A DNA stretch of 64,000 nt from Clavulina sp. PMI_390 (taxonomy: Eukaryota; Basidiomycota; Agaricomycetes; Cantharellales; Hydnaceae), in assembly GCA_015039315.1 (NCBI GenBank), contig WIDE01000034.1:56215-120214 (forward strand), given 5' to 3'. Of the stretch, positions 13,830 through 24,501 are shown piece by piece (the first letter of the stretch is position 1; every line of letters begins with the position of its first letter). The notes beneath the pieces are model-generated. The model saw nothing but the letters and a program-made list of their open reading frames with translations. It was not told where the DNA came from and did not search any database. The position numbers and the translations under genes are program-made.

Positions 13830-13864
<35 letters not shown>

Positions 13865-14340
13865 TATGATGTTATGATGCTTCGATAAAATATCGCTGAC
13901 GACATCAATACGTACCCCTCTTTGATTAGAAGCAGAAAAATCTCCTCTATAAGACTTTGGATTGCTCGCGACGTTGCCACATCGTCAGGGCTAAGCCCTA
14001 CGTCGAGCTCGCGCACCAAACCGCGCTTCGCCAGCTCATTCTATCCAAATAGAGAATCAGGAATGATCTCCGTCTTTGAACCTTCCTGAATGCACACAAC
14101 CGGTATTCTGCTGCGGGGATACTGGGAAGGGAAGCCGGTGCTGATCTCGAACGTAGCTCCCGAAAAAGTAAGAAGCGCTTCAAGGCGATTGACCCATGGA
14201 GAGAAGTCCCAAAGCTCGCGCTCAAGGTAGAAACGAACGAGCGTGATGGTTGTGTCTACTGCGAGTTGACTCTTATGGAGAGTCGAGCGCGAAGCAAGGT
14301 CTGCCTGCGCTTTAAGAGTTTCGGGTTTCTCTATAGACAT
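13291..14340 (-). pseudogene. GST-like gene, array copy 1, with an internal nonsense codon
   Basis: Fourth in transcription order of a four-gene tandem array. Inferred exons 14340-13916, 13826-13730, 13654-13461 and 13396-13291 have the same lengths (425, 97, 194, 106 nt) and phases as the intact copies. The only disruption is codon 100, TAG at 14043-14041, where the others have a Tyr codon in DSLFGYNELVKRG. The first 99 codons hold the N-terminal thioredoxin-like domain (WDFSPWVNRLEALLTF). The remaining exons keep the helical domain (GGESPTRADAAIFGF) and the WYPNRASFM end. No frameshift or splice-site loss was found, so the inactivation looks recent, or the codon is read through, or the base call is wrong. 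A run of 30 A lies against the second exon. Enzymatic role as for the other copies. Confidence 0.8.
13831..13860. repeat. Run of 30 adenines in the first intron of GST-like copy 1
   Basis: Thirty consecutive A on the + strand, that is poly-T on the coding strand, ending 4 nt before the GAAG|G acceptor of the second exon. It forms an extended polypyrimidine tract. The other copies lack it. The exact length may be unreliable in sequencing. Confidence 0.95.
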
Positions 14341-14402
14341 GTTAGTAGCGTCTCAGCCCAAGGTCAAGAGGATCTCCTCTGGCCTGCGGGCTCCCTCAAC
14401 AA

Positions 14403-14412
14403 GATAATATAC
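14403..14412 (-). promoter_or_regulatory. TATATTA element upstream of GST-like copy 1
   Basis: GTATATTATC on the coding strand, 63 nt before the ATG. The same core sits 58 and 62 nt upstream of copies 2 and 3, so it is the likely core promoter element of the array. Confidence 0.5.
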
Positions 14413-14994
14413 ACATCGAGCCAGCACGTGCGGTGCAACTCAGGCACTTTCCCACCATCCCAGATTATGTGAAGGGAACCGACTGATTACCATGCCTGCG
14501 TAGATAGGTTCTATCTTTTCATCCTAAATAGGCAATATAATCGTTTTGAGGCAATGAGGTTGCTACCCTGGGAGGTGCTTTTTTTAGCAGCAGGGATGCT
14601 AGTGAGCCCGTACGCAGGTGCATTTCAGGTTGCATTTCGTTTTAGGATCATTTCCTGGAGCTGTCCATTGCTGTAGGTTGGTATGGTAAGAATATACGAG
14701 CATGAGAGCAAAACAAGCCGTTCGATAGGTTCTGTTCTGTGATGCAGCTGTAAACAATCACAAACTCACACCGATATCAACCACCTGGGCAATCCTGATG
14801 TGCAATGGATTTTCTTGGACTGCGTAGGTATCGGTCTCCAACTCAGAGATGTGGTAAATGAATTTGATGCAAGCAGTGTCAGATGCTGCCGGCGAACAGG
14901 AGGTAATACAAACTGGGAGTTGCCAGAGTGAGAAGCACCACACCGATCTTCCCAAACTAGCCTACCGAAAAGTTCCCCCCAGACAGAAAAAAAA

Positions 14995-16023
14995 TCACAC
15001 AAAGCTAGGCCGATCAGGGTACCAAGTCTTACGGAGACCCTCAGCATACCTCTGAAGATTTGAGTGGGTCTTCATGGCAGCCGCAAGCTTTGGCAACCAG
15101 CTGAGTATAGTCAAGACTAGTGAGCTCGCAATACGCGTTAGATTTAGATATAAGACTGACTGGGGATGGGCATAAGCGGACACAAGAAATCCGAAAATCG
15201 CGGCATCCGCTCGAGTAGGAGAGTCTCCTCCAAGCACATATCTCTTCTCCCCCACCCAGATGGCGAGGGCGTCAACCGCCGTCTGACGTACCTCATCAAC
15301 TTCAGATTCTGGCCGTTTGAAAGAGAATCCGGATAGCTCGCATCGCTTATAGAACTTATTCAAGGAAATACCAAAGCGAGGAAAACTTGTTAACCAGTTC
15401 ACGATGGCATGCATTTAGAAGTTGTGCTTACTTTTTGTTTGAAGTGGCGCCCAACTAAAAAGCGAATAGGGAAGGGGAGTTTGGACAGGATGACCTCGTC
15501 ACGGGCGAGATGGTATTGTTCAACCCAACTGCAAGGAAATAAGTCCGCGTGGTCAGGATGGTGTTTGGGCGCTCGCCTTGACAATACGTAAGACTTACCC
15601 TTCCCTCACCAGAAACAGAAAGATCTCTTCCACAAGACTTTGAATTGCTCGTGACTTTGCCAGATCCTCGGGACTCAATCCGACATCCAGCTCGCGAACT
15701 AAGCCACGCTTCACAAGCTCGTTATATCCGAACAATGAGTCTGGAATGACCTCTTTCTTTTGCCCTTGCTGGAGATGCATAACCGGCAGCCTGCGTCGTC
15801 CAGGAGTGAGAGGAGGTAGCCCAGAACCGATCTCAAAGGTACACTCAGAGAACGTCAAGAGTGCCTCGAGACGGTTGACCCATGGCGACAGGTCCCAACG
15901 GTCACTCTCAGGGTAAAAGCGGACAAGGGTGATTGTGGCAGGGATAGAAGGAGGGTCTGAGCTGCTCACAGCTACAGTGGGGTGAGCGTCCAAATGGTGA
16001 GCCTGGGGCTTCTCCAGCGACAT
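14995..16023 (-). CDS. GST-like protein (failed-axon-connections/metaxin-type), array copy 2
   Basis: Exons 16023-15599, 15528-15432, 15354-15161 and 15100-14995 give 273 residues. The N-terminal half is a thioredoxin-like GST domain (ATITLVRFYPESDRWDLSPW, then RLPVMHL and IPDSLFGYNELVKRG). The C-terminal half is an all-helical GST domain with the GGDSPTRADAAIFGFLVSAY signature seen in failed-axon-connections and metaxin-like proteins, ending TWYPDRPSFV. Members of this class bind or conjugate glutathione in some cases but their substrates are mostly unknown. No signal peptide or membrane segment. A Met three codons upstream (16032) is an alternative start. A TATATTATA element lies 58 nt upstream (16081-16090), matched in copies 1 and 3. 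Confidence 0.85.
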
Positions 16024-16080
16024 GTCAGTCACGACTTTAGCTACAGCTGAGGGGATTCAGGCGGAGTACTGTCCGTACGA

Positions 16081-16090
16081 TATAATATAG
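16081..16090 (-). promoter_or_regulatory. TATATTA element upstream of GST-like copy 2
   Basis: CTATATTATA on the coding strand, 58 nt before the ATG; positionally conserved with copies 1 and 3. Confidence 0.5.
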
Positions 16091-16536
16091 CTTTTGGGCG
16101 TTCACGTGCCATGCGGCTAATTCCAGCTTGTTTTTGAGCGAGCATATAGGGATCCGCGATGGGTTATGATTTGGATCAGAGTTGCAATAGGGGTTGTTGC
16201 GAAAACGGATGGTTGCATTAGATCGGGCTAGAAATCGATCTACATCATAAAAGCAGATGTAAAGTAATTTCGAGAGGAAAAGCATCCGTCCCCGCTTAGT
16301 CTGTTTAGAGCCAATGGTCTCAACACCTTACGTCGCGGCCAGAACATCAGACGCATTTGCAATTGGTCCCATTCGAAATGGATTCGATTGCCAAACAGGT
16401 GACGTCCGGACTGGGATTAGGAAGTACCCAATGGCTGGCCGGAGCGACTAACATAAGAATTAGGAGTTGCCATAACATAAGGACGCCGTGTCGGCGATCC
16501 CGATCTGGCCTACTGGAAGAGCCTTCCATTGATAGG

Positions 16537-17549
16537 TCACATAAAGCTGGGGCGATCAGGGTACCAGGTCTTCCGAAGCCCTTCCGCATATGTGCGGAGA
16601 TTGGGATGTGCGTTCATCGAGACAGCAAGCTTCGGGAGCCAACTATTATGACAGTGTAGAAGACTAGTAAGTTCAGTAAAGTGTGACGGGTTAATACACT
16701 TACTGAGGGTTAGCGCAAACTGATGCGATAAATCCAAACACAGCAGCGTCCGCTCGGGTAGGAGCATTTCCTCCTAGGATGTGCTTCCTCTCGCCCACCC
16801 AGATGGCCAACGCATCGACAGCTGTCTGGCGCAGCTCATTAACCTCTGAGTCCGGCCGGTCCCTGCTGAAACCTGATAGCTGACAGCGTTTCGAAAACTA
16901 GTTCAAGAAGATCAGTAGGGTGAACTTCCGGGGCAATTTTGGAGCAGAAATTCGGAAGCAGAACCCACGTTCCGCTTGGCTTGATAGCCTACTAATTGTC
17001 TTATGGGAAAAGGAAGCTTGTATAGCACGATTTTGTCCCGCGCGGTATCGAACTGCTCGACCCACCTTGGAAAGAAGAGAAACCTCAGCATGAAGAGGTT
17101 TAACGGTGAAGATCGGAAGTATAGACCTACCCCTCTTTGATTAGGATCAAAAAAATCTCCTCAACGAGACTTTGTACCGCTCGCGACTTTGCAACATCTT
17201 CCAGGCTCAGCCCTATGTCAAGCTCAGCCACCACACCACGCTTGACGAGCTCATTGTATCCAAACAAGGAGTCAGGGATAATCTCCTTCTTTAAGCCATC
17301 CTGAAGACACATGACTGGCAGTCTCCCTCGAGGAAACTGAGGGGGCAGCCCAGAACCTATCTCGAACGTAGAGCCTGAGAAAGTCAGGAGAGCCTCTAGA
17401 CGGTTGACCCATGGTGAAAAATCCCATCGTTCGCGCTCAGGATAGAACCGAATAAGTGTGAGGGTAGATGTAGAGCCACTTTTAGGAATGGTCGTTGGTG
17501 TTGCAGGGTCTGCATCAACCTTGACAGTGTCAGGCTTCTCGAGGGCCAT
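16537..17549 (-). CDS. GST-like protein (failed-axon-connections/metaxin-type), array copy 3
   Basis: Exons 17549-17131, 17065-16969, 16897-16704 and 16642-16537 give 271 residues. The N-terminal domain reads STLTLIRFYPERERWDFSPW with RLPVMCL and the shared IPDSLFGYNELVKRG; the C-terminal domain has ILGGNAPTRADAAVFGFIAS, a small change from the GGDSPTRAD of the neighbours. It ends TWYPDRPSFM. Exon lengths after the first are identical in all four copies, showing duplication of a complete intron-containing gene. TATATTA at 17611-17620 lies 62 nt upstream of the ATG. It probably handles electrophilic small molecules, but this is inference from the fold; no substrate can be named. Confidence 0.85.
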
Positions 17550-17610
17550 GCCAAAAGTGCTCTTGCTTGGTTTGAGGGGTTGCCTGCGGACAACGGCACG
17601 TTTCGTCCCA

Positions 17611-17620
17611 GGTAATATAG
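17611..17620 (-). promoter_or_regulatory. TATATTA element upstream of GST-like copy 3
   Basis: CTATATTACC on the coding strand, 62 nt before the ATG; positionally conserved with copies 1 and 2. Confidence 0.45.
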
Positions 17621-18202
17621 ATATCGGGCGTGACCGTACACCCGACTAGTTCCCACTGACCAGAGCCCCAGAATCCCCCGCAGACCAAAGGCGATCAAAA
17701 GATCCCTATCGCTGTGAACAGATCTACTTCTCAAGTTTCGATCCGATGGGCTCGGGTCCCTCTGTACGGTTGCAAGGATCAAAGCACTTGGAGAAGGCAT
17801 CCGATGCCACGAAGTTACGCATGTGTTGGAACGGACATCATACGTTGCAAGTAGCGATGGTGGACCTTTCGATGAACGCAGCTGCGGACTAGATAGGGGT
17901 GGAACACGATCTATGGTGAAAATAAAGAAAATGAGTGTGGGAGGGAAAAATGTCTGCCCCGAAGTCGCGTGGCAGTAAACAACTACCAACTTGGACACCA
18001 CACGAACTCAGATCTCTTTTGCCTCAGTCAATTTGCCTGCTTTTTGCTCTTCTGATTCAGTGACACCCAAACATCGTCTTACAAGTTCATCTCAAGAGCG
18101 CTGTGCCCCAAACTTCGAAATCTGAGGTAATACGAATTGAGAGTTGCCACATTCAGAAATGCTACATCAATGATCCCGGCCTTCCCAACGCACAGCAAGA
18201 AA

Positions 18203-19235
18203 TCACACGAAAGTGGGCCGATCAGGGTACCACGTCTTCCGAAGCCCCTCAGCATAAGTCCGAAGATTCGGATGTGCATCCATAGCAGATGCGAGCTTTA
18301 TCAGCCAGCTGCAGAGAGAAGAACCAAAAGTTTGATCAGCCATCAAATCGTTAACTCAATGTATGGGACACTAACTGAGGGTTCGTGAAAACCGAGACGA
18401 GTAGACCGAAAATACCAGCGTCCGCCCGGGTGGGAGAATCGCCTCCCAGAACGTACTTTTTCTCGCCTACCCAGGTGGCGAGTGCATCAACCGCAGTTTG
18501 ACGGAGCTCGTCAATCTCAGAGCTAGGCCGGTCCTTGCTCAACCCTGAAAGTTTGCATCGACTGCGAGACTACAACATATGTACGCGGTGGGCTCGTCAG
18601 CGTGCTCAAATGAAGTAACTGAAGCACTAACCCTCTGCTTCATGTAATAACCCGCCGCCAACCGAGCTGGCCATGGTAAACTATACAGGACAACTTTGTC
18701 GCGAGCAGTGTAGTACTGCTCAACCCATCTACATGGACAAACCAGAGTGCTTTGATCAGCACCTGTACAGCAAAACGGTTGTGACGAGGTGAATGTAGAG
18801 AAACCCGTACCCTTCCTTCACCCAGAAAAGAAATATTTCCTCCAAAAGACTTTGTATAGTTCGTGACTTGGCCAAATCTTCTGGGGTCAGTCCAACATCC
18901 AGTTCGCGCGCCATTCCACGCTTCACCAGCTCATTGTATCCGAATAGCGAGTCAGGAATTATTTCTTTCTTTGAACCCTCCCGGAGCCGCAAGACTGGCA
19001 GTCTCCCTCGCGGCGCCAGAGGGGGGAGTGTAGATGCGATCTCGTACGGACATCCTGAGAAGGTGAGGAGTGCTTCAAGGCGATTGACCCATGGAGAGAA
19101 GTCCCAGCGCTCAGGCTCTGGGTAAAAGCGAACAACGGTGAGGGTAGTGCTTGTCAAAGGACTGGTTTTGGGTAGAGGTGCAGCCGAAACCGAGTCGGCA
19201 GCCACCTTTTCAGTTTCAGGCTTCTCCATAGACAT
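18203..19235 (-). CDS. GST-like protein (failed-axon-connections/metaxin-type), array copy 4
   Basis: First in transcription order. Exons 19235-18811, 18728-18632, 18569-18376 and 18308-18203 give 273 residues. The start MSMEKPETEKVAAD is close to copy 1 (MSIEKPETLKAQAD). The thioredoxin-like part has LTVVRFYPEPERWDFSPW, RLPVLRLREG and IPDSLFGYNELVKRG. The helical part has LGGDSPTRADAGIFGLLVS. The protein lacks the KRCEL motif start of the third exon (here SRSRCKLSGLS), so it is the most diverged copy in that exon. Its promoter also differs: instead of TATATTA it has an AATAAAA element about 70 nt upstream (19304-19313). Function as for the other copies; regulation may have diverged. Confidence 0.85.
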
Positions 19236-20785
19236 CTTAGCAACCGTTGAGTCTCAGTCGAGGGGATGATTCTCAGCTCGTTTCTTTTTCTCGGACACGA
19301 GAACTTTTATTTGGCGGAGTGCATAATGGGCCTGTTCTCACCTCCCACAGTCCCAGAACCCTCAATAAGCTAAGGTGATCGCGGGGATGGTGGCAGTTCA
19401 CTATATAAAATTTACGTGTGGTTCGGGAAGTACCACTCGGCACGTCTCCACCGATTTGCAACTAGATCTGCCTGGCTTCCTCATCGCCCTGCAATTACGA
19501 AGGTGAGGAAACTCTAATATTGGACCGGTGCCATTTAGTCACGAAGCGGGCTCTTTACACCATACCACGATGGGTTCCTGCGTGGCCGTAGGCTAGTGCG
19601 TCATACTGTCAATAACAATTACGCCCATAGTCAATGTACTCAGATCGACCAGTCTGATTGAACGCAGTGCTCTGTCACACAACGGTATGCTGGGCTTACA
19701 ATTCAGCGGTCATAGGACGGTGAGCCCCACTCCATCAAGGCTCCTCTGTACTTCCTGAATATCTTCGGATCCCTTTTCTGTATGTCAAGTGAGTGGAAGG
19801 TTGACAAACTCCGCATTTCGCGGCCTTTCGCCGGAGAGGGATCTGTGGGAAGCACCGACCATGAATAGGCGTAGGGATTCCTGCTGTTGAGTTCAGCTCC
19901 CCTTGACTGCTACCGTATTCCTCCAGATCTCAGGGAGCTGGTAGTCTGGTTCGCGCTTGTTCTGTAGAGCGGGTGGCCTATAGTGGCCAGATTAATCGAT
20001 TCCCACGTGCGCACATCGCAAAGATCCACGTTTCTGAGTACAACCTGGCTTCCGAGTATGGAACAAGGGTAAATACAGCAAAAAGATACTATTTCTCACT
20101 ATTGGCGGTGGATTAGTTGAAATCCATGCAGAGCTACCAGTACTGGCTGGGGAACCACGATCCATATTGATCCACAAGTCTGACTGCGGCGGAACATAGT
20201 CTGGATATGTAGCCACTCTACACGCATATTTCAAGACCACTAACTACAGCCAATGACTCAAAAACTCGAAGTCATTGCACCATATCCATCGCTCATGACG
20301 CGAGCAGTTCAAGGCAAGACAGCCTTTTCATCCATCGCTCCCGCCGCAATAGATCCAAAAGATAATGAAAAGCCTCACTCTTCGTAATTCAAAAATTGTG
20401 GCAAATCCTCTCTCCCGACCCGACCACGCGGATGCCGCGCTTGGATAATTTCTGAATAATACAGAACCCACAATAGGGCTTGACTGTATCCCCTTGCTCC
20501 AAAACCCTTTTCGATGGTCGTACGTCCGTTATGGGCCGGTACTGCAGCATTGATCCCAGCACCCAATTGGGTACATAGAATATGTGACGGCGCTTGAGCA
20601 TCACAAACGCAAGGCAAATGGTAAATCGCCAACGACGTGATCTCGGTTTGTCTCACTGACTTCATGTACTCAGGGTTCAAGAAATGTGTTATGTATTTCG
20701 AGTTCGGATTTATCGTATCATTCAACCAATATAGCCATTGATGCAATGATATGAGACATTGAATCTGTCATCGCCAGATCTGAAA
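19236..20785. other. Intergenic stretch with no recognised gene
   Basis: About 1.55 kb between the GST array and the first GH127 gene. The longest open frame (minus, 20746-20375, 123 codons) has no recognisable domain and no Kozak or splice support. The left part should carry the promoter of GST-like copy 4. Confidence 0.5.
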
Positions 20786-23677
20786 TCAGATAAGGAGGGA
20801 CACGACTGGGAATTCACTGATACGAAGTCTGGTTGCCTGAGGAATGGGTACACGAGTGGGACAAGGTGGGAACGATGGAAGTCACAGTCAGTATGAATTA
20901 TTTTGAATACATGGAAACGCATTGGAGATGTTCACTTACCCCATAAGGGACCAACGTCAGATTCACGCTTCCGCTCGTACAAAGCGGGTACTCGGGAGGA
21001 TTGTTAGCCCATGTCGTACCTCCGGTTGTCCAGTTCACTGAGCATCCGATAGCACTGATTGTCAAGGGTGGAGCACCGTCGGCGAAGATAGGGGTGGGAA
21101 GTGCAGCGCTAGGAGAGGCTGATGACCCATGGAAGTAGAGGGACTTGGGGTCAATGGCATAAGCCCAAGAGGAGCTGGCATCAAGTTCATAATCGGCTGC
21201 CAGCGGTTGGGGTTGAACAAAGAGAGCCTGCCATGACATTCCCTCAAAATGAGCCGCTTGACATGCATGGTGCAATATCAGGAACATACCGAGTTAGAGG
21301 AGAGCTGTGTGTCAGTATGTTTGATCATCAATGCATAGTGCAGTGGTCCGCGGTGAACGGCCACCGACCCGTGCGGACGACTCTCTATGAAGGAATAATC
21401 AAGTCAGACACCATAATCATACTGAAGGTCGTGGACAGTAAGGGAGAAATCCATACCAGTTGTGATGGCAGCTGGAAGGTTGAGTGTAAAGCTCACTCCG
21501 CCTGCAGGGACGCTCACGCTCTGGACGCCTGCACTTGGGGTCAAGGCAACGGCTGCTGCGCTACCGATCTGAATGGTCCCACCCACAACCCACGATGGGA
21601 TTCGAACAAGGTATGTGAATGCGGAGGTTGAGGTGATAGTGGTCTGGATGATGTCTGAGAATGGGTACTGGGTGGTAACGGTCACTTTGACGGCGTTGCC
21701 TGTAGTGTGTATGTAACTTGGTCAAGATCCAAGATATATGGATGAATAGCACTGGATAGGGACTGAGACGCACTGTTTGCAAGTGTTGTACTAACGGTGA
21801 ATGGCCCAAGGTACACTTGCATCAACGACGATTGATTGGGTGTCGTGACAAATGCATTCGAGATGAACTTTCCAAAGCCCTGTGGGTGATTAACTAAGGA
21901 TCAAAAGATTTAGCACCGCATGTTCCTTAATGGAGTTGTTGGTTTAAGACTAACCAGCACAGCAGGGATAGTTTGGTTCCAGCCCAAAGACGTTTGAGTA
22001 ACTCCCGTCACCGGGGAACGGGTCGGGGTTCATGTTCCTCGATCCGATCTGATTCTGCTGCTGGAGGTACTGGTGGGACCACATGGTGGGAGTAAGTGTG
22101 GCGGGGAGGGCATTGTAGGCAACGCGCTCGGTGCGTTCTGCGTACGAGGTGTTACCAATCACCTGAAACACGTAAGAACCCCTAGATGCATGTGTGAAGA
22201 TATTAGCCAACGGGATATCCATATTGAAACCCCATTGAAGAATAAGAAAAACTGACGAGAACATCTGCTCTACGACGAGGCATAGTTCGGACCCACGATT
22301 TGCCTCAAGGCCTGCCAGGAACTCGTCCGCGCCAAACACTCCAGAAGGTCGACCGTGATATGTGAACAGGTTTGCCCATGCCTCGTCGATCGCCGCACGA
22401 TCTGTTTCATATCATGCGGGTAAGGGACTCGCTCGTGAATTTTTGGATTGGAGAGACTTCATACCAGTAGTACTGCCAGTCATTCGATAGGAAACGGCTG
22501 CTGCGTGAAGCCCCTCTGCAATATTCACTCCGTGCCATTTCTGCTGCAAGTCTGTTACCGCCGTGGTAGGGAAGTTCTTGAGACACGACATAACACGTTG
22601 TGTCCGCCATGAGCGATGACCTCCAAATCATGTGAAGATTGGACATACCCCTGTGGCGAAAATCGAATTCCAATCGCCACCAGTAGACTTAGCAGCATTC
22701 ATTGTGTTGAGAAGTAGAGCCTCGTTGCCATTTGGATGGTTGTCATACAGCCTTGGATAGACGGTGTTCAGGTTGCAGCCTGAGGCTCTCCACAAACTAA
22801 GACGACTCACCATTGCAGACTGAGAGCAAATTCCTGCCACCGGATCGCTCCCCAACCGCCATCGTTCAAGCCCTGCCCATTCTGAAGCATGCTGTACGCT
22901 TCTGGGATGAATTTGTATAGAGCGGTCAGGGTCTCGTTCAGTCGCGTCGGGTCAGCCTCGACAAGCTGTGTCGCTCCCAACATGAAAATGTAACGAGCCC
23001 AGAGATAGCGAGGTCGCGACGTGTTCACCTCCGGGCCGATCCATCCTGTAGAGGCCTCTTGATGCGATAAAACATAGTCTAGGAAGTATTGTGTGCGGTT
23101 GATGAGGGTGGCGGAACCGGATGCGAAGGCGGTGGGCACGACGCCGTTGAACCAGTATGGACCACCTGCTCAGCATTAATCGAATCAATGAAGATGTCAG
23201 CAATCCAAAGGAAGAAATCATAACAGCAATCAGGGTAAGGTAAATTGAAGAAAGCTCGCCTTCGGTGAGATCAGAGTAGTAGGAACTACCGCCTGTCCAG
23301 TCCGAATTAGCCACCCAGCTATAGAATACGTGCTCGTTTCCAGCAAGCCCATTGACTTGAAGATTCAGCTGTTGAGGTTCGAGTGTGAGCAGAAGGGGAT
23401 CCTAACCATTCCCAATAGGGATAGAGATCGCTCACCTGATCTGTCAGCCATCCGTTCGGCTTGATGAACATTCATGAGTGTATGGTAAAGGGTTGAGTAT
23501 TTGATAAAAATATACCTTGACTTGACCCAAAGGAAGAGAGTTATACGTTTTGGGGGTCACTGCACGAAGTGATTGGCATCAGTGACAGGCAAACGCATTA
23601 ACTACAGGCGACATACGAGCGCTCAGGACCTGAACCGCCGGTCCTAAGACGCCGAATATGAAATAGCTCGACCGCAT
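20786..23677 (-). CDS. Secreted GH127-type beta-L-arabinofuranosidase-like protein, copy 1
   Basis: The start MRSSYFIFGVLGPAVQVLSA is a signal peptide coded by a 61-nt first exon (23677-23617); the second exon is 23559-23516. Many short exons follow. Recognisable segments in order: VNGLAGNEHVFYSW, DWTGGSSYYSDL, GWIGPEV, LNDGGWGAIRWQE, GLHAAAVSYRMTG, SELCLVVEQMF, MWSHQYLQQQNQIGSRNMNP, FGLEPNYPCCAG, a beta-rich part with VRIPSWVVGGTIQIG, and a C-terminal part with AYAIDPKSLYF. In the family a zinc-bound Cys acts as nucleophile; Glu-x-Cys (SELC) and the Cys-Cys pair (PCCAG) match the zinc set. The last exon, after YG|GTAAGT, reads ATRLRISEFPVV and stops at 20786. Likely role: removing beta-linked L-arabinofuranose from plant wall glycoproteins. 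Exact exon borders in the middle are not all fixed; a related DUF1680-family activity is possible. Confidence 0.83.
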
Positions 23678-24501
23678 TCCAAGAACAACACGAGAGTTGA
23701 ACCTAGTCGATAGTGAAGATAAAAGCGGGCCTATCCTTTGGAAACATGGTTCACCTCTTATACGTCTTGCGCGCGAGTTTCGCGACGTCTCGGTGATACA
23801 AATTTCCGGAAAAAGAAGGCCAGAAATGATCAACACCCGCACGTAATAGGCATGATCGTGAGCATGGAGGAAGCTCCAGAGGGAAACTGAATGTTGAGGA
23901 AGACCTCGCTAGCCGCGGTGAAGTTCTCCAAGAACATTAGAATATCGGTTGCGGAGTTGGAGCCGAGCCTATGTTGATGTCAAGCGAAGACGCAATGGCA
24001 GGTTGCTCGGCGCACAATTCAACAAACGGTCATATGGTGTTGGCAAAGCTATGCGGTCGAACATGAATGTAATATCCATCTCCACCGCTGAGAATAATCG
24101 AATATCGACAGAGGAGGGCCGCATGGGGTTGATCGTCATGGGCGATTTGCGATCACGCCTATAGTTCAGTTGGGAAAAGCTGCTGTTCAGTTGAAGCCTT
24201 CGGCCAATGTCCGAGGTCGAGGGGACAGCAACGAAAGAAGAGTTGCATACATAGTTCAACACTTAAGGCACATATCATGGCACCATTATTGGAAGGTATC
24301 CCCAAAAAACTGTTCTATTCTTGACTTGGCGTGGTAAAGAGTGTGACCCGCCATTTTTGTGTTCGATTCCCACGGGGTGATGGCCCGTGACTTGGCATTC
24401 TCTCATCAATCCGGCGTGCCCCACACTCCCAGCCAGAATTTCTAGTAGCTTCGATCGTGGAACCAATATGTATGTATTGAAAGGGACGTGATGTCATGTA
24501 T
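23678..24501. other. Intergenic stretch with no recognised gene
   Basis: About 0.8 kb upstream of GH127 copy 1 and downstream of the F-box gene. It must include the promoter of the former. Only short open frames without homology. A GTTCGATTC string near 24361 resembles a Pol III B box but no tRNA folds around it. Confidence 0.5.

Noticed and set aside
13831..13860. Poly-A tail of a retroposon
   Set aside because: No coding or SINE-like sequence and no target-site duplication adjoin it; its position before a splice acceptor fits slippage of a polypyrimidine tract.
24340..24400. tRNA-like sequence with a GTTCGATTC B-box-like string
   Set aside because: The flanking T-stem does not pair over five positions and no acceptor stem or proper D-arm can be drawn.
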